A program made the translations under genes and the position numbers. A stretch of 64,000 bases of DNA. It comes from Flavobacteriales bacterium. GTDB taxonomy: Bacteria > Bacteroidota > Bacteroidia > Flavobacteriales_F > PHOS-HE28. Position 1 is the first letter of the stretch; every line of letters starts with the position of its first letter. Shown one piece after another: positions 28,444 through 36,108 of the stretch. The notes beneath the pieces were generated by a model. That model was not told where the DNA came from and did not search any database. It saw only the letters and a list, made by a program, of their open reading frames with translations. The DNA lies in assembly GCA_016717305.1 (NCBI GenBank), contig JADKFY010000007.1:62001-126000 (forward strand), given 5' to 3'.

Positions 28444-29772
28444 CTATTCATGCGCGGCGAAGGGTCGAGAAACGACCGTATTCCTGCGCACGTAGGGACG
28501 AATGATCAAGCGGATGGTGTTCTTCCAACTCAAGTATTTCCATGCCCAGTTGAACAATACCACCATGCGATTCCGGAAACCCACGAGTTGGAGTACATGG
28601 ACGAACATCCACATCAACCAGGCCAAGGTGCCACCGAAACTACGACCATGGATATCAACAACGGCCTTGCGACGGCCGATCACCGCCATACTCCCCTTGT
28701 CCTTGTAGATGAACAATTCAGCAGCTTTCCCTTTGGTCCTGGCGATCAGGTTACGCACCAACAATCGACCCTGTTGGATGGCCACGGTCGCAACCTGCGG
28801 ATGACCATGTGGCCATTCCGGGTCGCAGGAAATGACCGCACAATCGCCGAGCACGAAGATGTCCGGATGCCCCTTCAGCGCATTCGTACGGTCCACTTCG
28901 TAGCGTGAGGCACGATCGTTCAAGTCGTTCTCCAATCCGGGTAGTGTTACTCCCTTAACTCCAGCGGCCCAGATCACGGTATTCGTTTCCAATGTGGAAC
29001 CGTCCTTCAGTTCGATCCGGTCTTCGTCGCCACCCACAACACGTTCTCCGAGTCGGATCTCAACACCCAGTTCTTCCAAGTATTTCTGTGCATTGTCGCT
29101 GGCCTTTTGAGAGAAGTTCTTGAGCACGCGCTCATTGCTGTCGATCAGCACGATCCGCATCATCTCACTCTGCATCTCGCGGTATTCGCGCAGGACAACG
29201 GTGCGCTTGATCTCCGCCAAGGAACCGGCCAATTCAACTCCGGTAGGGCCGGCGCCAACGATCACGAAGTTCAAGCACCGCTTCCGATCCTCTTCATTCT
29301 GTTTGGATATAGCAGCCTCCAGATCTTGCAGAAGATCACTACGGATGTCCAGTGCCTGACTGATGGTCTTTAGTTGCATAGCTTCGGTTTCCATAGCCCT
29401 ATTTCCGAAGAAGTTCGTTGTACTTCCTAGGGCCAGCACCAGGATATCGTAGCTGAATTCGCCGATGTTCGTGCGTACCAGCTTGCGTTCCGGGTCCACG
29501 CTTTCCACTGCAGCCATGCGATAGGCAACATTCTGCATGGGCCCGATCGTGCGCCGAAAGGGATGTGCAATATTGTCGGCACCCAAGCTGGCCGTGGCAA
29601 CTTGGTAGAGCAAAGGCTGAAAACAGTGGTGGTTCTGCTTGTCCAGCAGCATCACCTTGTAGGGTTTGTTCGCTAGACCACGTACCAACTCCAAGCCCGC
29701 GAAACCGCCCCCCACGACCACGACCGTGGGGTATGGCAGTTCATCGTAGGTGATCTTTGCTTTGCTTCTCAT
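28444..29772 (-). CDS. ndh: type II NADH dehydrogenase, copy 2
   Basis: A 442-residue paralogue of the neighbouring enzyme, transcribed first. It has the same VVVGGGFAGLEL FAD loop, VIVGAGPTGVELAGSL NADH loop and FVLGDCAVI motif, and the same C-terminal membrane segment (LAWLMWMFVHVLQLVGF). The two proteins are similar over their full length, so they arose by tandem duplication, but many differences show it is not recent. The 93 bases between them hold no terminator I can see. Its start lies close to the palindrome shared with mnmE. Confidence 0.9.
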   Translation of the reverse strand: MRSKAKITYDELPYPTVVVVGGGFAGLELVRGLANKPYKVMLLDKQNHHCFQPLLYQVATASLGADNIAHPFRRTIGPMQNVAYRMAAVESVDPERKLVRTNIGEFSYDILVLALGSTTNFFGNRAMETEAMQLKTISQALDIRSDLLQDLEAAISKQNEEDRKRCLNFVIVGAGPTGVELAGSLAEIKRTVVLREYREMQSEMMRIVLIDSNERVLKNFSQKASDNAQKYLEELGVEIRLGERVVGGDEDRIELKDGSTLETNTVIWAAGVKGVTLPGLENDLNDRASRYEVDRTNALKGHPDIFVLGDCAVISCDPEWPHGHPQVATVAIQQGRLLVRNLIARTKGKAAELFIYKDKGSMAVIGRRKAVVDIHGRSFGGTLAWLMWMFVHVLQLVGFRNRMVVLFNWAWKYLSWKNTIRLIIRPYVRRNTVVSRPFAAHE

Positions 29773-29794
29773 GGATCTTCAGTTGCGGGCGGAA

Positions 29795-29812
29795 CAAAGA
29801 TCCGGATCTTTG
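29795..29812. promoter_or_regulatory. 18-bp perfect palindrome between ndh and mnmE
   Basis: CAAAGATCCGGATCTTTG is a perfect palindrome midway in the 54-base gap between divergent genes. Read on each strand it ends in GATCTTTG, one base off the TAnnTTTG -7 box, correctly spaced to both start codons (15 bases to mnmE, 23 to ndh). It may be a shared bidirectional promoter, an operator, or both. Confidence 0.5.
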
Positions 29813-29826
29813 CGCACCTCACACTC

Positions 29827-31179
29827 ATGTACGAACAGGACACGATCGCTGCCATTTCCTCCCCGCCCGGTACAGGTGCCATTGCTCTATTGCGGCTCTC
29901 AGGCATGAAGGCATACACCATAGCGGAACGCGTTGCCCCTACATTACCACTGGAACCACTACCGCGGACCGCGTATTATGTGCCAGTGATCGACATGGAC
30001 GGGCAGGTGGATGAGGCCGTGGTCACCTTGTTCAGTGGGCCCAATTCATACACTGGTGAGGACGTGGTGGAAGTGAGTATACATGGTTCGACATACATAC
30101 AACAGCGCTTGTTGCAGGCCATGCTCGATGCTGGTGCGCGATTGGCCTTACCGGGTGAATTCACACAACGCGCTTTTCTGAACAAGAAGTTGGACCTGAG
30201 CCAAGCCGAAGCCGTTGCCGATCTGATCGCAAGCCAGAGCGCTGCCCAACATAAACTCGCACTGCACCAGTTGCGTGGGGGTTTTGGTCAACGGATCGAA
30301 GCGCTTCGCCAACAGTTGATCGACTTCTCCGCGTTGATCGAACTGGAATTGGACTTTTCCGAAGAAGACGTGCAGTTCGCGCAGCGGATCGAACTGACCG
30401 CTTTGCTGGACAACTTGATGGACCTGTGTACCGAACTGATCGACAGCTTCCGCTACGGCAACGCGATCAAACAAGGCATTCCGGTGGCCATTCTGGGTGC
30501 GCCCAACAGTGGCAAGAGCACGTTACTGAACGCCTTGTTGCAAGAGGATCGCGCGATCGTGAGCGAAGTGCCCGGCACTACGCGGGACACCGTGGAAGAG
30601 ATGCTCAGCATTGAGGGTGTGCTGTTCCGGATCATCGATACAGCAGGGTTGAGGAAGACAACTGACATCGTGGAGAAACTGGGCATTGAACGCAGCTACA
30701 AAAAGGCTTCGGAATCCGCGATAGTTATCCTACTGGGCGATGGGTCCATGGTGTCCGAAGGGGCACTTCGCACCGAAGCAACAATGTTGTCTGAACGCCT
30801 CAATAATGCGGTTGAAGTAGTTCCAATGATGTCCAAGAGCGACATTAATGGAACCTCCATAAACAACGGAACGCTCTCCATCAGTGCGCGTACCGGAGAG
30901 GGATTGGACCAACTGAAACGAGTGCTTTTGGAGCACGTTCGATCCATGCTCAACGGCCCCGGCGATGTGGTGGTGACCAACGCCCGCCACGTGGATGCTT
31001 TGACAAAAGCCCGAAGCGCCATGGAAGATGCCAAGGTCGCGATCGACAATGGACTCAGCGGTGAATTGTTGGCGATCGACCTGCGTCGTGCGCAGCAACA
31101 ATTGGGTGAGATCACCGGACAGATCACTTCGGATGATCTGTTGGGTAGTATTTTCGGGAGGTTCTGTATCGGGAAGTGA
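29827..31179 (+). CDS. mnmE: tRNA uridine-5-carboxymethylaminomethyl modification GTPase
   Basis: MnmE works with MnmG to modify U34 in the wobble position of certain tRNAs. The 450-residue product has the N-terminal tetrahydrofolate-binding domain (DTIAAISSPPGTGAIALLR), the helical domain, the inserted Ras-like GTPase with G1 GAPNSGKST at 224-232 and DTAGLR at 271-276, and the C-terminal catalytic motif FCIGK. All functional residues are present. The last 63 bases recur 342 bases downstream, and a small membrane gene lies between the copies. Confidence 0.97.
   Translation: MYEQDTIAAISSPPGTGAIALLRLSGMKAYTIAERVAPTLPLEPLPRTAYYVPVIDMDGQVDEAVVTLFSGPNSYTGEDVVEVSIHGSTYIQQRLLQAMLDAGARLALPGEFTQRAFLNKKLDLSQAEAVADLIASQSAAQHKLALHQLRGGFGQRIEALRQQLIDFSALIELELDFSEEDVQFAQRIELTALLDNLMDLCTELIDSFRYGNAIKQGIPVAILGAPNSGKSTLLNALLQEDRAIVSEVPGTTRDTVEEMLSIEGVLFRIIDTAGLRKTTDIVEKLGIERSYKKASESAIVILLGDGSMVSEGALRTEATMLSERLNNAVEVVPMMSKSDINGTSINNGTLSISARTGEGLDQLKRVLLEHVRSMLNGPGDVVVTNARHVDALTKARSAMEDAKVAIDNGLSGELLAIDLRRAQQQLGEITGQITSDDLLGSIFGRFCIGK
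31117..31179 (+). repeat. direct repeat, left copy: 3' end of mnmE (attL-like)
   Basis: The last 20 codons and stop of mnmE. It matches 31459-31521 with five substitutions before the stop, each at a third codon position and each synonymous; the stops are TGA here and TAG there. The end TTCTGTATCGGGAAGTGA resembles the 18-base attachment core at the 3' end of trmE/thdF used by SGI1-type genomic islands, as I recall it. Confidence 0.85.
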
Positions 31180-31478
31180 TGGGGTTCAAGCTGGGGAATA
31201 GGGATATTCGTGAGATTATCTTGACCATTCTTGGTTTGATCTACCTGATCAATTCGTTTAAGTTCGGTTTTTGGATCAGCGGGGACATGCACAGCGGTGG
31301 GTCCTTTTTGGGAATTCTACTTTTCCCTTTGTTCATCGCATTAATGGTCTTCTTCCTATTTATTAACGAGCCGAAGCGAAGACTATATGCCAGTGCGGTA
31401 ATAGGGTTGTATGCGTTAGTTGCTTTTGTACTTTGGATCGTTCTGGAACACTCGTCAAGGGCAGATCACCTCGGATGA
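31179..31478 (+). CDS. small three-helix membrane protein between mnmE repeats
   Basis: A 99-residue protein starting at the ATG that overlaps the mnmE stop (TGATG). Three hydrophobic helices are visible at about residues 14-32, 43-62 and 72-91, separated by short polar loops with EPKRRLY before the last. The final residues (about nine) are read out of the downstream copy of the mnmE 3' end, in a different frame, so the natural C-terminus was probably altered when the elements came together. Base composition looks more AT-rich than in the neighbours. I do not recognise the family. Confidence 0.65.
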   Translation: MGFKLGNRDIREIILTILGLIYLINSFKFGFWISGDMHSGGSFLGILLFPLFIALMVFFLFINEPKRRLYASAVIGLYALVAFVLWIVLEHSSRADHLG

Positions 31479-31521
31479 TCTGTTGGGAAGCATTTTTGGG
31501 AGGTTCTGTATCGGGAAGTAG
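31459..31521 (+). repeat. direct repeat, right copy: alternative mnmE 3' end (attR-like)
   Basis: This would encode GQITSDDLLGSIFGRFCIGK and a TAG stop if fused to mnmE, exactly as in the real gene. Because all differences before the stop are synonymous, the copy was a functional gene end until recently, or came from a related genome. Confidence 0.85.
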
Positions 31522-31616
31522 CACTTGCATACGAAGATCCACTTGATCAGTAACAGAAGTCACAGTTGAATTGACCGGATCGCCGTTGCTTTACATTTCG
31601 ATGTTCTTGTACTGGC

Positions 31617-32942
31617 ATGGAGAAGACTAGGACTTTATTCGATCTACAAAGACTCTACGCCACCGACCCGATCGAGGCGGACCGGTTGGTCTTTGGCCGC
31701 GAAAGCGACCCGGTAACCCGACGTGGTTTCCTGCGGAACGCGGGGCTTAGCGCTATGGCCGTGGTGTTGGGAGGGTCCGTCGTGTTCGCCAAGGATATGC
31801 CTGCCGGGCTTATTCCTGCGCTCTTGTTGGAAGGCGGTGATGAGGACCTGCTCGCCAAACTGGGCAAGGACAAAGGCTTGATCGTACTCAACGATAAACC
31901 GTTCAACATTGAAACACCTGCGCATTTGCTCGATGACGACGTGACACCGGAAACCCGCATGTTCTTGCGGAACAACGGCTTGATCCCCACGGCCGTGGAT
32001 GTGAACACATGGACCTTGACGATCGATGGCGAGGCCGTGGAACGAAAAGTGAGCTTTTCCTTGAAAGACCTGAAGACGAAATTTTCGCACCATACCTACC
32101 GACTCGTATTGGAATGTGGCGGAAATGGCCGGGCCGAATTCGATCCACCGGCGGAAGGCAACCAATGGACCGTTGGTGCGGTGCAGTGCGCGGAGTGGAC
32201 CGGTGTCCGGTTGCGCGACCTGTTGGAGAAAGCTGGCGTGAAAAAGAACGCGGTCTACATCGGCTACTACGGCACCGATACGCATTTGAGCGGTGATCAG
32301 GACAAGGTGGTGATCTCACGTGGAGTACCCATGGGAAAAGCGTTGGAAGACGAGACCTTGATCGCCTTCGCCATGAACGGCAAGGACATTCCGTTAGCGC
32401 ACGGTTTTCCGTTACGATTGGTAGCGGGCGGTTGGCCAGCCAGTGTTTCCGGTAAATGGCTGAAACGGATCGCAGTGCGCGATAAGGTGCATGATGGTCC
32501 CAAGATGACGGGCGACAGCTACAAAGTGCCCATCGAGCCTGTGGAACCCGGCACCGAAGTGCCCGAGGAAAAGCTACGCATCATCGAGAGCATGCCGGTG
32601 AAGTCGCTGATCACCTATCCGAAGTCCGGTGCTTCATTAGTGCCGGGGCAAAAGTTGAACGTGCGTGGCCATGCATGGGCCGGGGATCTTGCGGTGAAGG
32701 AAATGCACGTCTCCATCGACTTCGGGACGACCTGGTTGAAAGCCTCGCTCCTTCCGCCGCACAACCGGTTGGCTTGGCAACGCTGGTCCGCCGAATTGAC
32801 CTTTCCGAAGAACGGCTACTACGAAGTATGGGCGCGGGCCACGGATAGCGAAGGACATTCGCAACCGATGGTGGTGCCGGGTTGGAATGCGAAAGGATAC
32901 CTCAACAACGCTTGCCACCGGATCGCGGTGCGCGTGAAGTAA
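31617..32942 (+). CDS. sulfite oxidase, molybdenum-cofactor subunit (SorA-like), Tat-exported
   Basis: A 441-residue molybdopterin enzyme of the sulfite oxidase family that should oxidise sulfite to sulfate in the periplasm. A twin-arginine signal (TRRGFLRNAGLS, Arg35-Arg36) is followed by the oxidoreductase domain, with the molybdenum-ligating Cys167 in LVLECGGNGR, and the C-terminal Ig-like dimerisation domain from about residue 320 (SGASLVPGQKLNVRGHAWAG). The conserved GGWPASVSGKWLKRI is present. No haem domain is fused, as in bacterial SorA. The next gene, a cytochrome c, overlaps its stop (TAATG), supporting a two-subunit enzyme. Confidence 0.9.
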   Translation: MEKTRTLFDLQRLYATDPIEADRLVFGRESDPVTRRGFLRNAGLSAMAVVLGGSVVFAKDMPAGLIPALLLEGGDEDLLAKLGKDKGLIVLNDKPFNIETPAHLLDDDVTPETRMFLRNNGLIPTAVDVNTWTLTIDGEAVERKVSFSLKDLKTKFSHHTYRLVLECGGNGRAEFDPPAEGNQWTVGAVQCAEWTGVRLRDLLEKAGVKKNAVYIGYYGTDTHLSGDQDKVVISRGVPMGKALEDETLIAFAMNGKDIPLAHGFPLRLVAGGWPASVSGKWLKRIAVRDKVHDGPKMTGDSYKVPIEPVEPGTEVPEEKLRIIESMPVKSLITYPKSGASLVPGQKLNVRGHAWAGDLAVKEMHVSIDFGTTWLKASLLPPHNRLAWQRWSAELTFPKNGYYEVWARATDSEGHSQPMVVPGWNAKGYLNNACHRIAVRVK

Positions 32943-33445
32943 TGGCGGAGCTGGACGAGGATAGATCACCGGGTCACTTGCGCTTGTTGGCGGAGCGGAT
33001 CGGCCGTAATGTGAACTTGTTGTCGGGCGTTACCCTGCTCTTGGGTGTGCTTTTCGTTTTCTTGACCGTTTTCCCGGAAGTGTTCCAGCGTGTCTTTGTT
33101 GCATCAGCACCCGAGCAAGCGGCAACTGATGTTGGACCCATCGCGGTTGATGAAGGCATCGTGAACGGGATCCATGTGGAGACCGGTTTCATTGTGGACG
33201 ACAACTTGGAGGTGGTCCGCGGGACATGTACCGCTTGCCATTCCGCGAAACTGGTAACCCAGAATCGTGCCGACCGTGAAGGATGGACCAAGATGATCCG
33301 CTGGATGCAGAAGACCCAGAAGCTGTGGGACCTCGGCGATAGCGAAGCCTTGATCCTGGACTACCTCGCGAAGAATTATGCACCTCAAAAGAAGGGTCGT
33401 CGCGCGCGATTGACCAACATTGAATGGTACGACTTGACGCCTTGA
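32942..33445 (+). CDS. membrane-anchored cytochrome c, likely electron acceptor for sulfite oxidase
   Basis: A 167-residue protein with one N-terminal membrane helix (residues about 29-45) and a single haem c motif CTACH at 96-100. A later methionine in KMIRWMQKTQ may be the axial ligand. Small monohaem cytochromes accept electrons from SorA-type sulfite oxidases, as SorB does in Starkeya, and the start codon overlaps the SorA-like stop. Length and anchor differ from secreted SorB, so this is an equivalent rather than a clear orthologue. Confidence 0.82.
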   Translation: MAELDEDRSPGHLRLLAERIGRNVNLLSGVTLLLGVLFVFLTVFPEVFQRVFVASAPEQAATDVGPIAVDEGIVNGIHVETGFIVDDNLEVVRGTCTACHSAKLVTQNRADREGWTKMIRWMQKTQKLWDLGDSEALILDYLAKNYAPQKKGRRARLTNIEWYDLTP

Positions 33446-34353
33446 TCCTCGCTGTCATCTGGCTGTTGGTGGGTTGTCAACAACAGGCCAAGGATGCACT
33501 TGTGGATGTAGTCGGCACCGCACAAGGCCTTGTGGAACCCACTGAACTGAAGGGGTGGATCGATGCTGGCTCGTCGGTTTTCATCATGGACGTGCGTCCG
33601 ATCGCCTCCTACAAGCAAGGCCATATTCCGGGTTCTGTTCAACTCTGGAGGAATGCCTATACGCGGAACGACTTGCCGTACTCCGGAATGGCCATCCAGC
33701 GGGAACACTTTCGAAAGTTGCTGGATTCATTGGGACTTCGGGCTGAACACCACGTGGTGGTCTATGACGACCGTGGTGGCTGCGATGCGGCCCGCGTCTG
33801 GTGGTTGCTCAACGTGTATGGACACAAGAGCGTGTCGCTGCTGAACGGCGGAATTCCGCATTGGCGCTCCAAGCAATACCCGGTGGCGCTGGAGTGGGTC
33901 GGGACGAGCCCATCCGGCTACACTTTTCCTGATCAGGTCGACAGCTGTTTGGTGGCCACCTTGGACGATGTCAAAGGCCAACATGGAATTCTTTTGGACA
34001 CGAGATCAGAAATGGAACATAGCGGAGCGGAAATGAAAGAAGGCGCCTTCCGAGCGGGTTGCATACCGGGCAGCATCTTGTTCGATTGGGGCAATGCCGT
34101 GGACTTCGACAAAGCCCAATGCCTGAAGGATCCAGCGCACCTGCGGCAGCAATTGGAGGCTTTGGGTATCCATCAGGATGACCCCGTGATCACCTACTGC
34201 CACTCCGGTGTACGATCCGCCCACACAACCTTTGTCCTCTCTCAAGTGTTGGGTATGAAGAACGTTCGCAACTACGATGGCTCTTGGACCGAATGGAGCT
34301 ATCACAACGAGCTTCCGATAGAGCGAGACAGTTCGATAACTCTTGACCAATGA
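33424..34353 (+). CDS. tandem-rhodanese sulfurtransferase lipoprotein
   Basis: A 309-residue protein with a lipoprotein signal ending in the lipobox LVGC (Cys18) and two rhodanese domains. The first (about 35-160) lacks a catalytic cysteine, with DDRGG at that place; the second (about 170-300) has the active loop CHSGVRS with Cys259. This layout is typical of thiosulfate or mercaptopyruvate sulfurtransferases. The ATG at 33424 overlaps the cytochrome gene by 22 bases. Together with the sulfite oxidase this suggests envelope handling of thiosulfate, releasing sulfite for oxidation; that link is inferred from position. Confidence 0.87.
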   Translation: MVRLDALILAVIWLLVGCQQQAKDALVDVVGTAQGLVEPTELKGWIDAGSSVFIMDVRPIASYKQGHIPGSVQLWRNAYTRNDLPYSGMAIQREHFRKLLDSLGLRAEHHVVVYDDRGGCDAARVWWLLNVYGHKSVSLLNGGIPHWRSKQYPVALEWVGTSPSGYTFPDQVDSCLVATLDDVKGQHGILLDTRSEMEHSGAEMKEGAFRAGCIPGSILFDWGNAVDFDKAQCLKDPAHLRQQLEALGIHQDDPVITYCHSGVRSAHTTFVLSQVLGMKNVRNYDGSWTEWSYHNELPIERDSSITLDQ

Positions 34354-34357
34354 ACCG

Positions 34358-35242
34358 ATGAACCGTTACCTCGACGCATTTCTTAACTCGTTCGGCAACT
34401 ACGCCAATTACGTGTGGAGCGAGATCACCTTCCGTACCGATCCGTGGTATGTGAACTATTTCTACTGGCTCATCCTTCTCTCCCTGTTCGTTTGGGGACT
34501 TGAACTGGCCTTTCCATGGCGTAAGGACCAAAAGGCGATCCGCAAGGATTTCTGGCTGGATGCCTTCTACATGTTCTTCAACTTCTACATCTTCAACCTG
34601 ATCATCTTCATCGCATTCAGCGAGGTGGTGAACATGGTTGTGAACGACCTGTTCGGCACCACCATCCAAAAGATGCATTTGTTGGACCTGAGCGCCATGC
34701 CGGGCTGGGCACAACTCCTGATCTTCTTCATCGCAACGGACTTCATCCAATGGTTCACCCATGTGATGTTGCACCGGTATGATCTCCTCTGGCGCTTCCA
34801 CAAGGTCCACCACAGTGTTGAACAAATGGGTTTCGCCGCGCACTTGCGCTACCACTGGATGGAGAACGTGTTCTACACGCCTATGAAATACATCGCTGTC
34901 ATGCTCATCGGCGGCTTCACCCCGGGGCAAGCCTTCATCGTGTTCTACATCGCCATCGCCATCGGGCACTTGAACCACGCCAACATACACATCACGTACG
35001 GGCCGCTGAAATACATCTTCAACAACCCGGTGATGCATCTCTGGCACCATGTGTACAACTTGCCGGAAGGACGCCGCCGCGGCTTGAATTATGGCATTTC
35101 ACTGAGCCTCTGGGACTACATTTTCCGCACGGCGAGCATCCCCAAGGACGATGCGCACATCAAGCTAGGCTTCCCCGGCATGGAGAAGTTCCCGCACGAC
35201 CTACCGCACCAACTCGTCTACGGTTTCAAAGGGGAGAAGTAG
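34358..35242 (+). CDS. sterol desaturase / fatty acid hydroxylase superfamily protein
   Basis: A 294-residue integral membrane protein with the histidine clusters that bind a di-iron centre: HVMLHRYDLLWRFHKVHHS, HLNHANIH and HLWHHVYNLP. Four or more hydrophobic segments surround them. Members hydroxylate or desaturate lipids such as sterols, carotenoids and sphingolipid-like fatty acids; the substrate here is unknown. The ATG at 34358 lies five bases after the rhodanese stop, so it may be the last gene of the sulfur cluster operon; a TTG at 34343 is less likely. It overlaps the convergent NlpE-like gene by 17 bases. Confidence 0.88.
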   Translation: MNRYLDAFLNSFGNYANYVWSEITFRTDPWYVNYFYWLILLSLFVWGLELAFPWRKDQKAIRKDFWLDAFYMFFNFYIFNLIIFIAFSEVVNMVVNDLFGTTIQKMHLLDLSAMPGWAQLLIFFIATDFIQWFTHVMLHRYDLLWRFHKVHHSVEQMGFAAHLRYHWMENVFYTPMKYIAVMLIGGFTPGQAFIVFYIAIAIGHLNHANIHITYGPLKYIFNNPVMHLWHHVYNLPEGRRRGLNYGISLSLWDYIFRTASIPKDDAHIKLGFPGMEKFPHDLPHQLVYGFKGEK

Positions 35243-35945
35243 CGCGCGCAGGGCAGGCCGCGGAATCCAATTTGCGCAAGACTTTGTCCACGAACAGGTA
35301 TTCTTCCTGTCCATCTCCTTCCATGGCCGGGCCAAGGCCCAGATGCGCTTGTATCTCCACCAGCAAGGGCTTTGCGGAACTGTGATCACCTTCGGAATAC
35401 CACATCGCCATTTCCAGTCCGGCTTGCTGCATGCCCAAGGGGATCGATGTGCCCAGAGCGCAGGGCATTAAACTGTGGCTTTCGTTCGCGTATCTGTACT
35501 CCCCGAAAAGGCGCATGTGGCGGTCCAACAGCGTGCCTGTGCCCTGCTTCAACACATTGGGTGCGGAAGCGTCCATAGACCCGCCGTTGACCGGCAAGGC
35601 TTTCAACCCTCCTTCCGTGCTGGCGAAACCCTGCTCGGATCCTGCATCGTCACGCAGCACCAAGCGATCGCCTTGCACATGCCAACGACCGATGGTGCCG
35701 AAGGGCAAACTGTCGCGGTCCATGTACACGGCCTGCTTCACATAGGTGCTATCGTCGCGCACCCATAGCGCCATGCGAATGCCCGGGCAGTCGGCACAGG
35801 GCAGGGTCCCTTCGAAGTAGCCGGTCCATGTTACGGGCATCAAGGCTTCAGGCATCGCACTATCGTGATCGGCACCCTCTTGGGTGGGCGCATCTGAGCA
35901 GGCAACGAGCAAGGAAAGTAGAAAGACCGAGTAAATGATGCGCAT
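35226..35945 (-). CDS. NlpE-like copper-homeostasis/stress lipoprotein
   Basis: A 239-residue lipoprotein starting MRIIYSVFLLSLLVAC, with the lipid-attached Cys at residue 16. The N-terminal domain carries the NlpE signature TLPCADCPGIRMALWVRDD, with a CxxC. NlpE senses envelope stress and copper in enterobacteria; in Bacteroidota its role is not established. The C-terminal half (from about 140) is an OB-fold-like region. The start at 35945 matches the signal peptide; the frame continues upstream without support. Confidence 0.8.
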   Translation of the reverse strand: MRIIYSVFLLSLLVACSDAPTQEGADHDSAMPEALMPVTWTGYFEGTLPCADCPGIRMALWVRDDSTYVKQAVYMDRDSLPFGTIGRWHVQGDRLVLRDDAGSEQGFASTEGGLKALPVNGGSMDASAPNVLKQGTGTLLDRHMRLFGEYRYANESHSLMPCALGTSIPLGMQQAGLEMAMWYSEGDHSSAKPLLVEIQAHLGLGPAMEGDGQEEYLFVDKVLRKLDSAACPARATSPL

Positions 35946-36046
35946 GGAAATGGGTTTTCGGGACCAAGGTAAATACTCCAATACGGATCTGCGAAATGCG
36001 CTGTAACAGTTATGAATGTTCGTCTTTTTGATATAACAAAGATGTG

Positions 36047-36064
36047 AGTAACACATTTGTTACT
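36047..36064. promoter_or_regulatory. inverted repeat AGTAACA-N4-TGTTACT upstream of the ATPase gene
   Basis: Seven-base perfect arms separated by CATT lie 12 bases before the -7 box of the ATPase gene, in an AT-rich leader unlike the rest of the window. The position overlaps the -33 region and suggests a repressor operator. Confidence 0.45.
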
Positions 36065-36075
36065 AACAATACTGT

Positions 36076-36083
36076 TATATTTG
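36076..36083 (+). promoter_or_regulatory. Bacteroidota -7 box TATATTTG for the ATPase gene
   Basis: A full match to TAnnTTTG, with a TTTG 16 bases upstream at about the -33 position and the start codon 25 bases downstream. Confidence 0.6.
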
Positions 36084-36108
36084 TTCCAGCAACTGGAGAT
36101 CAAAACAC

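Noticed and set aside
31177..31179. mnmE truncated by the insert
   Set aside because: The gene keeps its full length with the catalytic FCIGK end before its stop, so the insertion did not disrupt it.
34190..35050. A long open frame on the minus strand over the sterol-desaturase gene
   Set aside because: It lies opposite a clear membrane enzyme with all its histidine motifs; its product is low-complexity His/Glu/Val sequence typical of antisense shadows.
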